Source: Ignavibacteria bacterium
Lineage (GTDB): Bacteria; Bacteroidota; Ignavibacteria; Kapaibacteriales; UBA961
Length of the DNA stretch: 64,000 nucleotides
NCBI GenBank assembly: GCA_947491315.1
Contig: CANLII010000007.1
Span: 1 to 64,000 of the forward strand
Direction of reading: 5' to 3'
How positions within the stretch are numbered: position 1 is the first letter of the stretch; each line of letters starts with the position of its first letter. The position numbers and the translations under genes are program-made. This document shows positions 26,575 through 36,116 of the stretch, piece by piece. The notes under the pieces were generated by a model. It made no database searches, had not been told where the DNA came from, and worked only from the letters and a program-made list of their open reading frames with translations.

Positions 26575-28398
26575 GTGTCTATTCAAGCATTCCAAGACAT
26601 ATTGGGTAAGAAACCAATCATCGCATCGGGTTCGATTGCAATGGAATTGTCTTTGCGCGATAAACAAGATATTCCGGCTGATATTTGGAATTTGAAAGAT
26701 CCGGTTACGATTGAATCCATTTATCGAGATTTTGTGGATGCCGGTGCAACATTGTTATTGACGAATACTTCAAAGTCCAATCGACTTGCGCTTGATGCAT
26801 TTTCACTGAGCGATAAAGTCTATGAAATCAATCGAAAAGCAGTGTGGATTGCCCGCACTGCCGCTTTGAGAAAGGCATTGGTGGCAGGTGTAATCGGTCC
26901 TACAGGACATTTCTTTGAACCGATTGGAACCCTAACAAATGAAGAAGCGCATCAAGTATTTGCCGAACAGGCAATGGCTTTGCTTGATAGTGGCGCTGAT
27001 ATGATCATGCTCTCATCATTCATTGATATAGAAGAATTAATCATTGCGATTCAAGCTGTGAGAGCGGTGAATCCAGATATTCTCATCATTGCATTGAAAT
27101 CGTTTCCTGAAGACGGAACTGTACTTGCAACTTCCTATCCTGCTGATATTGCCGAAAGATTGATGAAGCAGAATGTGATGGCTTTGGGAAGCAATGGCAT
27201 CGTTGGACCGCAACGCATGACAGATATTCTGCGCGCTTTATCGGGTTCAACATTACCTCTCTGCATTCTGCCTGATATCGCCATTCCAACCTTGCTTGAG
27301 GGGAGGCCGAGATATAATGCAGAACCGGATTATGTTGCAAGTGTTGCCGTTAAACTCGTACAACAAGGTGCATCAATCATCGGTGCTGATGGAGGCGCGA
27401 CAGTAGAACATGTAAGAGCTATTGCAAAAGCTGTGGAGCATATCATTCCAGGAAGTGAAAGGGTAGAGCCAAAACCAAGTAAATCGATTGATATTCAGCC
27501 GATTGAAAGCGAAGAACAAACCGCATTTGCTCAGAAAATCGGAAAGAAGTTTTTGACTACAGTGGAAGTGGAAATTCCGCGTGGTTTGGATATGAAATCC
27601 GTTCTCGAAGCTGCAATATTTTTGAAGGAACAAGGCATTGATGCAGTGAATGTATTTGATGGAGCCAGAGCGCGTGTCAGGATCAGTCCGATTGCTGCTT
27701 CACAACTCATCACATCCCAAACCGGGATGGAATGCATCACGCATATGGCATGTCGCGATAGAAATATGGTCGGTCTGCAAAGTGACTTGATTGGTGCTTA
27801 TACGCTTGGCATAAAGAATATTCTTGCAGTAACGGGTGACCCGACAACCATTGGTGATTATCCATTCGCGACCTCAGTCTATGATGTGGATTCAATCGGG
27901 CTATGCAGAGCATTGAATCGCATGAATCAAGGACTAGATTTAATCGGTAATGCACTTGGAAGGGCAACGCAGTTCGCGATTGCTTGTGCTGTGAATCCAT
28001 GTGCGGATGATCTTACTGTAGAAATAAAACGATTAAGAAAAAAAGTTCAAGAAGGTGCAATCATTGCATTTACTCAACCGGTTTTCGATATGGAAACATT
28101 GCTGCCATTTCTTGAACGCATCAAAGATTTGAATATCGCAATCATGCTCGGCATAATTCCACTACGCAGCGCAAGACATGCAGATTTCTTGCATTATGAA
28201 GTACCCGGAATGATTGTACCGCAATGGGTTCGCGATGCAATGCAACAGGCAGGAAATGACGCAGGTGAAATAGGTTTGAATATTGCGATAGATTTCTTGA
28301 AGCAAGCCAAAGAACATGTCCAAGGCGTATATATCATGCCTCCTGCGAAGCGGTATGATATGGCGATTGACATGTGCAAACGCAGTGGTATTTTGTGA
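26575..28398 (+). CDS. Methylenetetrahydrofolate reductase fused to a zinc-less homocysteine methyltransferase-like domain
   Basis: 607 residues from GTG 26575, which has GAGG eight bases upstream. Residues 1-300 follow the homocysteine S-methyltransferase barrel (GVIGPTG, EINRKAVWIARTAA). However, the zinc-binding cysteines are missing: the GxNC motif reads GSNG (Gly208) and the GGCCGTTPEH motif reads GADGGATVEH (Asp272-Gly273). Residues about 320-607 are a MetF-like flavin domain with TTVEVEIPRG, THMACRDRN and LAVTGDPTT intact, so 5,10-methylene-THF reduction is expected. Homocysteine methylation is not, unless another metal site exists. The two-domain order matches the known bifunctional enzyme (about 610 residues). 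Confidence 0.85.
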   Translation: MSIQAFQDILGKKPIIASGSIAMELSLRDKQDIPADIWNLKDPVTIESIYRDFVDAGATLLLTNTSKSNRLALDAFSLSDKVYEINRKAVWIARTAALRKALVAGVIGPTGHFFEPIGTLTNEEAHQVFAEQAMALLDSGADMIMLSSFIDIEELIIAIQAVRAVNPDILIIALKSFPEDGTVLATSYPADIAERLMKQNVMALGSNGIVGPQRMTDILRALSGSTLPLCILPDIAIPTLLEGRPRYNAEPDYVASVAVKLVQQGASIIGADGGATVEHVRAIAKAVEHIIPGSERVEPKPSKSIDIQPIESEEQTAFAQKIGKKFLTTVEVEIPRGLDMKSVLEAAIFLKEQGIDAVNVFDGARARVRISPIAASQLITSQTGMECITHMACRDRNMVGLQSDLIGAYTLGIKNILAVTGDPTTIGDYPFATSVYDVDSIGLCRALNRMNQGLDLIGNALGRATQFAIACAVNPCADDLTVEIKRLRKKVQEGAIIAFTQPVFDMETLLPFLERIKDLNIAIMLGIIPLRSARHADFLHYEVPGMIVPQWVRDAMQQAGNDAGEIGLNIAIDFLKQAKEHVQGVYIMPPAKRYDMAIDMCKRSGIL

Positions 28399-28435
28399 TG
28401 CAAATTTGAATTATACATATTTCGGAAATACAATC

Positions 28436-30106
28436 ATGTCTTATCTTCAACTCTTTGAACAGCATGAAGGAACGCTGAATAAAGCGCTTGATGCAATTCG
28501 CTCACGCAGTTTTTATGCACATTGGCCGGAACCTCCGAGCGGTAGGATTTATGGTGAAACCGCACAAGAAGATGGCTTGCAGTCATTCAAATCCTCACTC
28601 AATTCTGCATTCACATTTCCGCAGAAAGATAGTTCAGGAACAGTTGGTTCTGAGCAATCTCCCTATGGCTTTCCATTAGATATTTCTTATCCTGCTTTTT
28701 CTGCGGATGACTTGATTGCTAATGCACAATCAGCACTGAGTGAATGGAAGCAATTTTCAACAAAAGAGCGTGCAGGAATTCTGATTGAATGTTTGGAGAG
28801 AGCTTCCAAGCATTTCTTTCACATTGGTTTTTCTACGATGCATACAACTGGCCAAGGATTCATCATGGCATTCCAGGCATCGGGACCGCATGCATTTGAC
28901 CGCGCACTTGAATCGATTGCAACGGGATATATGGCAATTGATACTTTTGCGGAGTCAGTGCAATGGACAAAGCCGATGGGTAAAATGCAGGTTGATTTAC
29001 AAAAGACATTTCATGTTCGACCCAAAGGAATCAATCTCACGATCGGTTGCTCCACATTCCCAATTTGGAATTCATTTCCGGGCATGTTTGCTTCGCTCAT
29101 CACCGGCAATGTGACAATCGCAAAAAGTCATCCTTCGGCAATTCTTCCGATTGCGATTTGTATTCGATCATTTCAAGAAACGCTCATTGATTTGGGAGTG
29201 AATCCACATGTGATTCAAATTGCAATCGATGATGCATCACAACCAATCACGCTGGATCTTGCGCAAAGAAGTGAGATAACTACAGTTGATTATACAGGAT
29301 CATCTTCATTCGGAAATCATTTAGAGCAAGTGTTACAAGGATCAAAAACGGAGCTGTTCACCGAGAAAGCCGGCGTGAATTGTGCATTGATCGGCGAAGT
29401 TGAATCGCTTGATGCTGTACTGGACAATCTTGCATTCAGTCTTTCTTTGTATAGCGGACAAATGTGTACCACTCCGCAAAATATCTATGTGCCGAAAGAT
29501 GGTGTGAAAACCTCTGAAGGAATCGTCTCTTTTGATGATATATGTACAAAGCTCAAAGAAAAAGTTGATGCTTTGGTATTCAATGAAAAGATGGGTCCGG
29601 GCACGCTTGGCGCATTACATTCACCTGCTGTTATGAGCAGAGTGGAAAAAGCAAAAGCATCTGGATTGCATATCATTCGTGATTCCGCTTCTGTTCAACA
29701 TCAAGGATTTGATTCCGCGATTTCATGCTCTCCTTTGATCTTGAAAGTTGAATCTGCAGATCAAGCGATAGTACATGAAGAATGGTTCGGTCCGATATCA
29801 TTCATCATTCCTGTTGATTCGATTCAAGCAGGAATTACCGCGATGTCTGATTCTGTGAAGAAGCATGGCGCGCTCACCACATTGTTGTATTTGCAAAGCA
29901 AAGAATTGATGTCACTTGCCGAAGAGCAACTCATCGATGCAGGCGTGCATGTTTCATTCAATCTCACGGGTCCTATTTGGGTGAATCAATCCGCCGCATT
30001 CAGTGATTTTCATGGAGCAGGCGCGAATCCCGCAGGCAATGCATCATTTGCCGATTTGTCATTTGTGAGTAAACGATTCAATGTCATAGGCATTCGCAAG
30101 CCATAA
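28436..30106 (+). CDS. paaN: PaaN-like aldehyde dehydrogenase
   Basis: 556 residues, start MSYLQLFEQ. It belongs to the aldehyde dehydrogenase superfamily and resembles PaaN of phenylacetate degradation, which as known oxidises the ring-opened semialdehyde. The catalytic Cys lies in YSGQMCTTPQN and the general-base Glu in ELFTEKAG. The N-terminal extension and the late FHGAGANPAGNAS segment fit PaaN. No other paa genes lie in the window, so the substrate is uncertain. It follows the MTHFR gene by 37 bp in the same direction. Confidence 0.75.
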   Translation: MSYLQLFEQHEGTLNKALDAIRSRSFYAHWPEPPSGRIYGETAQEDGLQSFKSSLNSAFTFPQKDSSGTVGSEQSPYGFPLDISYPAFSADDLIANAQSALSEWKQFSTKERAGILIECLERASKHFFHIGFSTMHTTGQGFIMAFQASGPHAFDRALESIATGYMAIDTFAESVQWTKPMGKMQVDLQKTFHVRPKGINLTIGCSTFPIWNSFPGMFASLITGNVTIAKSHPSAILPIAICIRSFQETLIDLGVNPHVIQIAIDDASQPITLDLAQRSEITTVDYTGSSSFGNHLEQVLQGSKTELFTEKAGVNCALIGEVESLDAVLDNLAFSLSLYSGQMCTTPQNIYVPKDGVKTSEGIVSFDDICTKLKEKVDALVFNEKMGPGTLGALHSPAVMSRVEKAKASGLHIIRDSASVQHQGFDSAISCSPLILKVESADQAIVHEEWFGPISFIIPVDSIQAGITAMSDSVKKHGALTTLLYLQSKELMSLAEEQLIDAGVHVSFNLTGPIWVNQSAAFSDFHGAGANPAGNASFADLSFVSKRFNVIGIRKP

Positions 30107-30112
30107 ACAAAA

Positions 30113-30152
30113 AAGGCCATCCTCTCAGTAAAAGGATGGCCTTCATTTTTTT
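30113..30152. terminator. Bidirectional terminator between paaN and pruA
   Basis: AAGGCCATCCT pairs with AGGATGGCCTT (11 bp) around a nine-base loop, with an A-run on the left and T-run on the right. It serves both convergent genes. Confidence 0.9.
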
Positions 30153-30160
30153 AGCGATGA

Positions 30161-31705
30161 TTATTTTTTCTTGCTGATTGTTTTTGCCTGCATGAAGAGA
30201 AGCATATAATCTCTCCCGCCTGCTTTGGAGTCCGTGCCACTCATATTGAATCCACCAAATGGATGCGCGCCGACCAATGCGCCTGTGCATTTACGATTCA
30301 AATAGAGATTCCCGCAATGGAATTCCGCTTCCGCTCTATCGAGTTTCTTGCTGTCATTCGTGAAGACGGCACCTGTCAAACCATAGATTGTATTATTTGC
30401 GATTGACATAGCATTGTCGAAGTTCTTTGCTTTGATTACTGCAAGGACAGGACCGAATATTTCTTCTTGAGAAATCTTCGCATTCGGTTTTATATCCGTG
30501 AATACGGTCGGCTTGATATAATATCCATTCATACCTTCGACTTTCTCGCCACCACAAAGCAATTTGCCTTCTTTCTTGCCGATTTCGATATACTTTAAAA
30601 TGGATTGTTCCGCTTTCTTGGATACTACAGGACCCATCGCATGATCTTCCATCGGATTGCCCTGTGAAACTGCACTAACGGCAACCTTGAGTTTTGCAAC
30701 GAATTCTTTATAGATATTCTGATGAACAATTACGCGTGAGCAAGCCGAACACTTTTGACCTTGAAAACCAAAAGCTGCTTGCACAGTTCCTTTCACAGCA
30801 TCATCAATATTACAATCTTCATCGATGATCATGCTGTCTTTACCGCCCATCTCAGCAACGATTCTTTTGATCCAGATTTGACCCGGTACTGTTTTCGCGG
30901 CAAGTTCATTGATATGCAAACCAACTTCCATTGATCCTGTGAAGGAGATGAAGCGCGTCTTTGGATGTGAAACCAAATAATCACCTGCTTCAGCGCCGGA
31001 TGCAACGAGAAAATTTAAGACGCCTTTCGGGAGTCCGATAGAACGCATGATATCGACAAAAAGCCAGCCCATCATGGGTGAATCAGAAGATGGCTTTAAC
31101 ACGACAGTATTACCTGCTGCAATCGCTGCACTGGCTGTACCCACGAGAATTGCGAATGGGAAATTCCAGGGTGGAATCACGACGCCTACGCCAAGTGGAA
31201 TATAGACCATTTTGTTCTTTTCACCTTTCACCGGAGTGATTGGTTGTTTGCCCGCATAGCGCAAAGCTTCGCGACCATAAAATTCCAAGAAGTCAATTGC
31301 TTCACAGGTGTCTGCATCTGCTTCGAGATAATTTTTTCCAACTTCAGAAATCATCCATGCATTGATTTCGAGTCTGCGCTTGCGAATCACATTCGCTGCT
31401 TTGAATAAAAATGCCGCACGCTCTTTTGCAGGAACAAATCTCCATGTTTCAAATGCTTTCAGTGCGGCTTGCATTGCTTTTTCTGCATCATCCTTGCCGG
31501 ACTTCTGAAATGTTCCAATCACTTCGCTGTTCTCGGAAGGATTGATTGAAACTGTTTTGGCATCTGTATAAATCGCTTTGCCATGAATATAATTCGGATA
31601 CTCTTTTCCGAATTGAGCTCTGACTGCTTCAAGAGCTTTTCTTTGTTTCTTTGCAATCGAGGGATCTGCAAAATTGAGGAATACCTCATTTGTGAATTCT
31701 TTCAT
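30161..31705 (-). CDS. pruA: L-glutamate gamma-semialdehyde dehydrogenase (1-pyrroline-5-carboxylate dehydrogenase)
   Basis: 514 residues from the ATG at 31705 (MKEFTNEVF); the upstream in-frame extension overlaps the neighbouring gene and is rejected. It oxidises glutamate semialdehyde to glutamate with NAD+, the second step of proline breakdown. Catalytic Cys is in [11 protein letters not shown], Glu in VAEMGGKD, and the NAD-binding [10 protein letters not shown] and FTGSMEVG segments are present. No proline dehydrogenase (putA/prodh) gene is in the window. Likely co-transcribed with the small membrane protein gene 23 bp upstream. Confidence 0.92.
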   Translation of the reverse strand: MKEFTNEVFLNFADPSIAKKQRKALEAVRAQFGKEYPNYIHGKAIYTDAKTVSINPSENSEVIGTFQKSGKDDAEKAMQAALKAFETWRFVPAKERAAFLFKAANVIRKRRLEINAWMISEVGKNYLEADADTCEAIDFLEFYGREALRYAGKQPITPVKGEKNKMVYIPLGVGVVIPPWNFPFAILVGTASAAIAAGNTVVLKPSSDSPMMGWLFVDIMRSIGLPKGVLNFLVASGAEAGDYLVSHPKTRFISFTGSMEVGLHINELAAKTVPGQIWIKRIVAEMGGKDSMIIDEDCNIDDAVKGTVQAAFGFQGQKCSACSRVIVHQNIYKEFVAKLKVAVSAVSQGNPMEDHAMGPVVSKKAEQSILKYIEIGKKEGKLLCGGEKVEGMNGYYIKPTVFTDIKPNAKISQEEIFGPVLAVIKAKNFDNAMSIANNTIYGLTGAVFTNDSKKLDRAEAEFHCGNLYLNRKCTGALVGAHPFGGFNMSGTDSKAGGRDYMLLFMQAKTISKKK

Positions 31706-31728
31706 ATTGCCATTCGAGTTATGTGAAA

Positions 31729-32187
31729 TTACAGTACTGTTTTCAATAAGAGATTGATTTGCGAGAGTAGTAATCCAATGCCGAGGATGCAGAAGATCCA
31801 ATTGATGATGACCGCGATATGATATCCTTTTGCACCGGGCAGGAATGTATAGACTTCAAACAAATGCAATGAATCGATAATATCATTGCTGTCAACATGC
31901 GCAATATCCTTTCCTAATTCATGTGATTTGCGGGCAATGACATCTATACGTTTGAATTCTCTGCGGAAGTCAAGACCCCAAAGAGTCATCAATACAACAT
32001 AGATTTGATATTGTTTGAGCTTGAATTCTTCATAACCTTGAAAAGGCATAATCGATTCAGGCAAATAGAGAAAAAACCACAAACACCCCGCACTTGCAAA
32101 AAGTAAAGAAGTGATGCGTTTGAGTCGATTGCGTTTTGATTCATATAATACGCGAATCGATTCGGAGTAGAGTGGTGTAGATTTCAT
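31729..32187 (-). CDS. Small membrane protein of unknown function
   Basis: 152 residues from the ATG at 32187 (MKSTPLYSES). The longer frame to 32256 would contain the -7 promoter box. Two hydrophobic segments (about 28-46 and 126-148) flank a charged cytoplasmic-type middle region rich in Lys, Arg, Asp and Glu. I recognise no family. The gene precedes pruA in the same direction with a 23-bp gap, so the two may be expressed together. Confidence 0.6.
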   Translation of the reverse strand: MKSTPLYSESIRVLYESKRNRLKRITSLLFASAGCLWFFLYLPESIMPFQGYEEFKLKQYQIYVVLMTLWGLDFRREFKRIDVIARKSHELGKDIAHVDSNDIIDSLHLFEVYTFLPGAKGYHIAVIINWIFCILGIGLLLSQINLLLKTVL

Positions 32188-32228
32188 GTTGAGATATGCT
32201 AAGTTTGCATCGCCATTCAAGTCATGCA

Positions 32229-32236
32229 CAAAAATA
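32229..32236 (-). promoter_or_regulatory. Candidate -7 promoter box, small membrane protein/pruA
   Basis: On the minus strand TATTTTTG matches TAnnTTTG, about 41 nt before the ATG at 32187. No clear -33 element. Confidence 0.4.
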
Positions 32237-32381
32237 CGGTTGTTTCCTGACTCCACATTCTGATTTTCAGTGATTTTTGGAGTTCTTGTGAGGGTTCAAC
32301 ATTTCAATGCTCAAAATTGTTCACTGTTTCCGGAATTCATACAACATGAAAGAATTATGTGGAAAAGCTCAAGCCACCATC

Positions 32382-32897
32382 ATGTCATATAAAGGCATCA
32401 TACCCAAAATCGGAAAGAATGTTTTGATTTGCGATGGCGTACGGATTATCGGAGATGTGGAAATTGGTGATGATTCCAATGTGTGGTTCAATGCGGTATT
32501 GCGTGGCGATGTTTTTCCGATCAAAATCGGGAAGAGAACCAATATTCAGGATGGATCCATATTACATGTCACCACAGACAAGTTCGCATTGAATATCGGC
32601 GATGATGTGACCGTTGGACATAATGCCATTTTGCATGGCGCAACAATCGGAAATCGTTGTTTGATTGGGATGGGTGCAATTGTGCTTGACAATGCCATTA
32701 TTGAAGATGAGGCAATCGTAGCCGCCGGTTCTGTGGTCAAACCCGGAATGATTGTTCCATCAGGTATGATGGTGGCCGGCATTCCTGCCAAAATCATCCG
32801 AGAAGTCAGACCCGATGAGAAAAAAGGGTTTATTGAGAGTGCCGAACATTATCGCGAGATTTCGGAAAGCTATCGCGAAGAATATGGACAATCATGA
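32382..32897 (+). CDS. Gamma-class carbonic anhydrase-like protein
   Basis: 171 residues from ATG 32382 (MSYKGIIPKIG). It is a left-handed beta-helix of hexapeptide repeats (VRIIGDVEIGDDSNVWFNAVLRGD and following). Three zinc-binding His candidates are present, in ILHV and GHNAILHG. Such proteins are gamma-carbonic anhydrases or the related YrdA/PaaY group; PaaY is a thioesterase, which is interesting given the PaaN homologue 2 kb away. A C-terminal helix closes the trimer. The stop codon abuts the trpS stop from the opposite strand. Confidence 0.85.
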   Translation: MSYKGIIPKIGKNVLICDGVRIIGDVEIGDDSNVWFNAVLRGDVFPIKIGKRTNIQDGSILHVTTDKFALNIGDDVTVGHNAILHGATIGNRCLIGMGAIVLDNAIIEDEAIVAAGSVVKPGMIVPSGMMVAGIPAKIIREVRPDEKKGFIESAEHYREISESYREEYGQS

Positions 32898-33905
32898 GGG
32901 TTCAACAAATCCCACTTTCTTATACACTTTTCTCAATGTTTTGAATGCTTGTCTGCGCGCCTTTTCCGCACCGATTTTTAATAATGCAGACAATTCATCG
33001 GGATTCGATCGTATTTCTTCGAATCGATTTCGAATAGGGGAAATAAGCTCAGCAACAGCTTCAGCAACCGCTTCCTTGAAAGGAGCATAACCTCTTCCAT
33101 TGAATTCATCGGAAATTTCCTGCATGGACTTTCCTGTGGAAATATGATAGAGCGACATCAAATTTGAAATGCCTGGTGTTTGCTCTGTATCATAGATGAT
33201 ATCCGTACCGGAATCCGTTACTGCTCTTTTGATTTTATTCTTGATCACTGCATCTGCATCATGCAAAAAGATACAAGAATTTTGATTGGGATCTGATTTC
33301 GACATCTTCTTGCGTGGTTCCTGCAAACTCATGATGCGAGCTCCTTCTTTGGGAATGAAAGGATCCGGAACCGCAAAAGTAGGGGAATACAAATGATTGA
33401 ATCGCTCAGCCAAATTTCTTGTCAATTCAATATGCTGTTTTTGATCTTCGCCAACAGGTACAAGATCTGCTTGATAGAGAAGAATATCGGCGGCCATCAA
33501 AACGGGATAAGAGAATAATCCGACATTGACATTTTCACTATGCTGTTGAGATTTATCCTTGAATTGCGTCATGCGTTGGGCTTCCCCAAAGCCGGTGAAA
33601 CAATTCAACACCCAAGCAAGTTGAGCATGCTCCGGCACATGAGATTGAATGAACAGCGTTGATTGCTCGGTATTGATTCCGCAGGCGGCATACATCGCAA
33701 CGACATCCACGGATCGTCTGCGAAGATCGGCCGGAACTTGTCTTGTGGTGATGGCATGCATGTCGGCAACCATGAAATAGCACTCATAATCATCTTGTAA
33801 TTGCACCCAATTCTTCATGGCACCGGCATAATGTCCGATTGTAAGATCACCACTGGCTTGGATGCCACTCAAAATGATTTTCTTTGATGTATTCTCTGTA
33901 TTCAT
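32892..33905 (-). CDS. trpS: Tryptophanyl-tRNA synthetase
   Basis: 337 residues from ATG 33905 (MNTENTSKK). An upstream TTG in the same frame is rejected, since it overlaps the -7 box of the likely promoter. It charges tRNA-Trp. The HIGH-type motif reads GDLTIGHY and the KMSKS loop KKMSKSDPNQN; the AMP-binding GEDQKQHIELTR segment is present. Convergent with the carbonic anhydrase gene: the two stop codons overlap within 6 bp, leaving no space for a terminator. Confidence 0.97.
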   Translation of the reverse strand: MNTENTSKKIILSGIQASGDLTIGHYAGAMKNWVQLQDDYECYFMVADMHAITTRQVPADLRRRSVDVVAMYAACGINTEQSTLFIQSHVPEHAQLAWVLNCFTGFGEAQRMTQFKDKSQQHSENVNVGLFSYPVLMAADILLYQADLVPVGEDQKQHIELTRNLAERFNHLYSPTFAVPDPFIPKEGARIMSLQEPRKKMSKSDPNQNSCIFLHDADAVIKNKIKRAVTDSGTDIIYDTEQTPGISNLMSLYHISTGKSMQEISDEFNGRGYAPFKEAVAEAVAELISPIRNRFEEIRSNPDELSALLKIGAEKARRQAFKTLRKVYKKVGFVEPS

Positions 33906-33929
33906 GACTGTTTCACCAAAAATGATTCG

Positions 33930-33937
33930 CAAATATA
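33930..33937 (-). promoter_or_regulatory. Candidate -7 promoter box of trpS
   Basis: On the minus strand TATATTTG matches TAnnTTTG exactly, 24 nt before the trpS ATG. No -33 element is recognised. Confidence 0.5.
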
Positions 33938-33990
33938 GCCTTTCGAGTCAATTTTCTCCATGTTTCACCTTCGCTTTTCTATAAAGTGGA

Positions 33991-35187
33991 ATGAAAATTG
34001 CACAAATACGACATATGAGTAAAACAACATTTCATGCCGTTGCAGATTCACCAATCCAAAGCTATTGGGAACATACAGCATTTACGGAAGTGGATATTTG
34101 CATTGTCGGTGCCGGCATCATTGGTCTATCAACCGCATTGGAATGCAGGGAAAAATTTCCTTCTGCATCCATAACGATAGTGGAACAGGCGCCGCATGGA
34201 CATGGAGCAACGACAAGAAATGCAGGTTTTGCGTGTTTCGGAAGTGCAACCGAGTTATTGCATGATGTAGATGCATTTGGTCATGATCATGCTTTTGAAA
34301 TTGCCAATGAACGATATCTTGGATTGCAGAAGCTCTTGCAAAGATGTTCTCCTGAGTCCATCAAATATGAACATTTGGGTGGTGCGGAATTGATTCGCGC
34401 GAGTGAATTGCATTTGCTCGATAGACTTTCAGAGATGAATGCACTTGCGAAAGAAATCACCGGTGATTATGAGACTTATGTTTTGCTAAGTAAGGAAGAG
34501 CAAGAATCTCTTGGCTTTTCGACAGCCGTGAAAGCAGTGATCATGAATAAGCATGAAGGTCAATTGCATAGCGGATATCTTCATGCCACGCTAGAGCGTT
34601 TGGCTCGTGAAGCAGATATTCGCATTGAGTTTGGAAGCAAAGTGATGTCCATACAAGATGATCATCAGGCAATTGCCATGATTTCTTGTCCGGTCGGTGA
34701 GTATACATTGAAGGCAAAAGCAATCATCTTGGCAAATAATGCGAGCATTCCTCTTTTGGCTTCGGAATTCCCGATAAAGCCGGGAAGAGGACAAGTGATT
34801 GTAACATCACCGATAGAAGATTTGTCATTCCAAGGTGCCTATCACATTGAAGAAGGATTCTACTATTTCAGATCGCTTGGTAATCGCATTTTGCTTGGAG
34901 GTGGCAGGAATCTGGATGTTCAGACAGAAGAAACCTATGAATTCGGTCATACCGATCTTGTGATGAATGCACTTGAAACATTATTGAGAGATATAATCAT
35001 TCCCGGAAAGGAATATACGATTGACTATGCATGGTCCGGATTGATGGGATTCACGCCGAATAAAAAACCAATTGTTTCCACTGTATCTGATCATGTGTAT
35101 TGTGCATTTGGATGCAATGGAATGGGCGTGGCACTTGGATCGCGCATAGCGCAGTCAATCACTCAACTCATACGGTTTGATGGATGA
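33991..35187 (+). CDS. FAD-dependent oxidoreductase, DAO family
   Basis: 398 residues (or 390 if ATG 34015 is used). The N-terminal dinucleotide-binding motif reads VDICIVGAGIIGLSTALE. ATTRNAGFACFG matches the FAD-contacting loop of DadA/ThiO/GlpO-like oxidases, and the C-terminal GCNGMGVALGSRIA closes the FAD site. Members oxidise amino acids, sarcosine-like amines or hydroxy acids; substrate not decidable. Its stop overlaps the start of the next gene (ATGA), and that gene overlaps the third, so the three form a tight operon. Confidence 0.85.
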   Translation: MKIAQIRHMSKTTFHAVADSPIQSYWEHTAFTEVDICIVGAGIIGLSTALECREKFPSASITIVEQAPHGHGATTRNAGFACFGSATELLHDVDAFGHDHAFEIANERYLGLQKLLQRCSPESIKYEHLGGAELIRASELHLLDRLSEMNALAKEITGDYETYVLLSKEEQESLGFSTAVKAVIMNKHEGQLHSGYLHATLERLAREADIRIEFGSKVMSIQDDHQAIAMISCPVGEYTLKAKAIILANNASIPLLASEFPIKPGRGQVIVTSPIEDLSFQGAYHIEEGFYYFRSLGNRILLGGGRNLDVQTEETYEFGHTDLVMNALETLLRDIIIPGKEYTIDYAWSGLMGFTPNKKPIVSTVSDHVYCAFGCNGMGVALGSRIAQSITQLIRFDG

Positions 35188-36116
35188 ATACCGTATTTGT
35201 CGCATATCTTATTCTGATTTCACTTGGCATAGTTTGGAGATTCATCCCTGGTGTTCCATCGCCAATAATCATGCGAAATGCAATCAGTTCATTGGTGATT
35301 CAAATCTTGCTTCCATTGCTCACAATATCAGTGATAGCAAAAGCCCCAATGACAGATGCAATTTGGCAGATTCCCTTTACGGCGATATTTGTGACCATTG
35401 GATGTCTTCTCACTGCATGGCTTGTATATGCGGGTTTGAGAAAAACCTTGCTGAACAATATGAGCGATGCAACCATGGGAAGTCTGATCATTGGATCTAC
35501 TTGGTGTAATGCGACATATTTGGGATTGCCCATCATCACCGGAATTTTTGGTGAGGAAATGTCATTCATTCCTGTGCTGTATGATGTATTGGCACTCACT
35601 CCATTACTATGGACTCTAGGCGTTTTCATTGCAGGATATTTTCGAGGAGATGAACAATCGCATGGTGAAAGAATGCGAGAATCTTGGCTGAAAATACTGC
35701 GACTACCGCCGATTTATGCAGTGATTATTGGTTTGACATTAAAATGTTCATCTGTGCAAATTCCTGATATACTTCTTCATGTTTCGGACATTGCCGGAAA
35801 GGCAGTGCCTCCTATCATGATGATTTCCGTGGGAATGGCATTGACATTGCCGAAATGGAAATCCTTGCTGATTCTCATTCCGGGAAGCATCATTCGACTA
35901 TTCATTGGTCCTGCTTTGGCTTCACTGTGCATAGTGTTTTTTGGTATGCACAATACTATTGGTCAAGCATTGATTATAGAATCGGGCATGCCAACGATGG
36001 TTTTGACATTAGCCTTGATAGACATGTATGAATTGGATGCTGAGATTTTATCGCATCTGATTGCTTTCACTACGATTAGTTCATTCATCACATTGCAGTT
36101 TCACTTGCTTTCATGA
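35184..36116 (+). CDS. AEC-family (auxin efflux carrier-like) permease
   Basis: 310 residues with about ten hydrophobic segments in two inverted halves, characteristic of the AEC family. The pattern STWCNATYLGLPIITGIFGEE is a typical signature, with another in the second half (IIESGMPTMVLTLALI). Family members move small organic acids such as malate or malonate. Translationally coupled to the upstream oxidoreductase and the downstream protease by 4-bp overlaps. A shared metabolite between oxidoreductase and carrier is possible, but inference. Confidence 0.8.
   Translation: MNTVFVAYLILISLGIVWRFIPGVPSPIIMRNAISSLVIQILLPLLTISVIAKAPMTDAIWQIPFTAIFVTIGCLLTAWLVYAGLRKTLLNNMSDATMGSLIIGSTWCNATYLGLPIITGIFGEEMSFIPVLYDVLALTPLLWTLGVFIAGYFRGDEQSHGERMRESWLKILRLPPIYAVIIGLTLKCSSVQIPDILLHVSDIAGKAVPPIMMISVGMALTLPKWKSLLILIPGSIIRLFIGPALASLCIVFFGMHNTIGQALIIESGMPTMVLTLALIDMYELDAEILSHLIAFTTISSFITLQFHLLS

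Noticed and set aside
33906-33932. TTG start for trpS
   Set aside because: It lies in the probable -7 promoter box, and MNTENTSKK is a normal trpS start.
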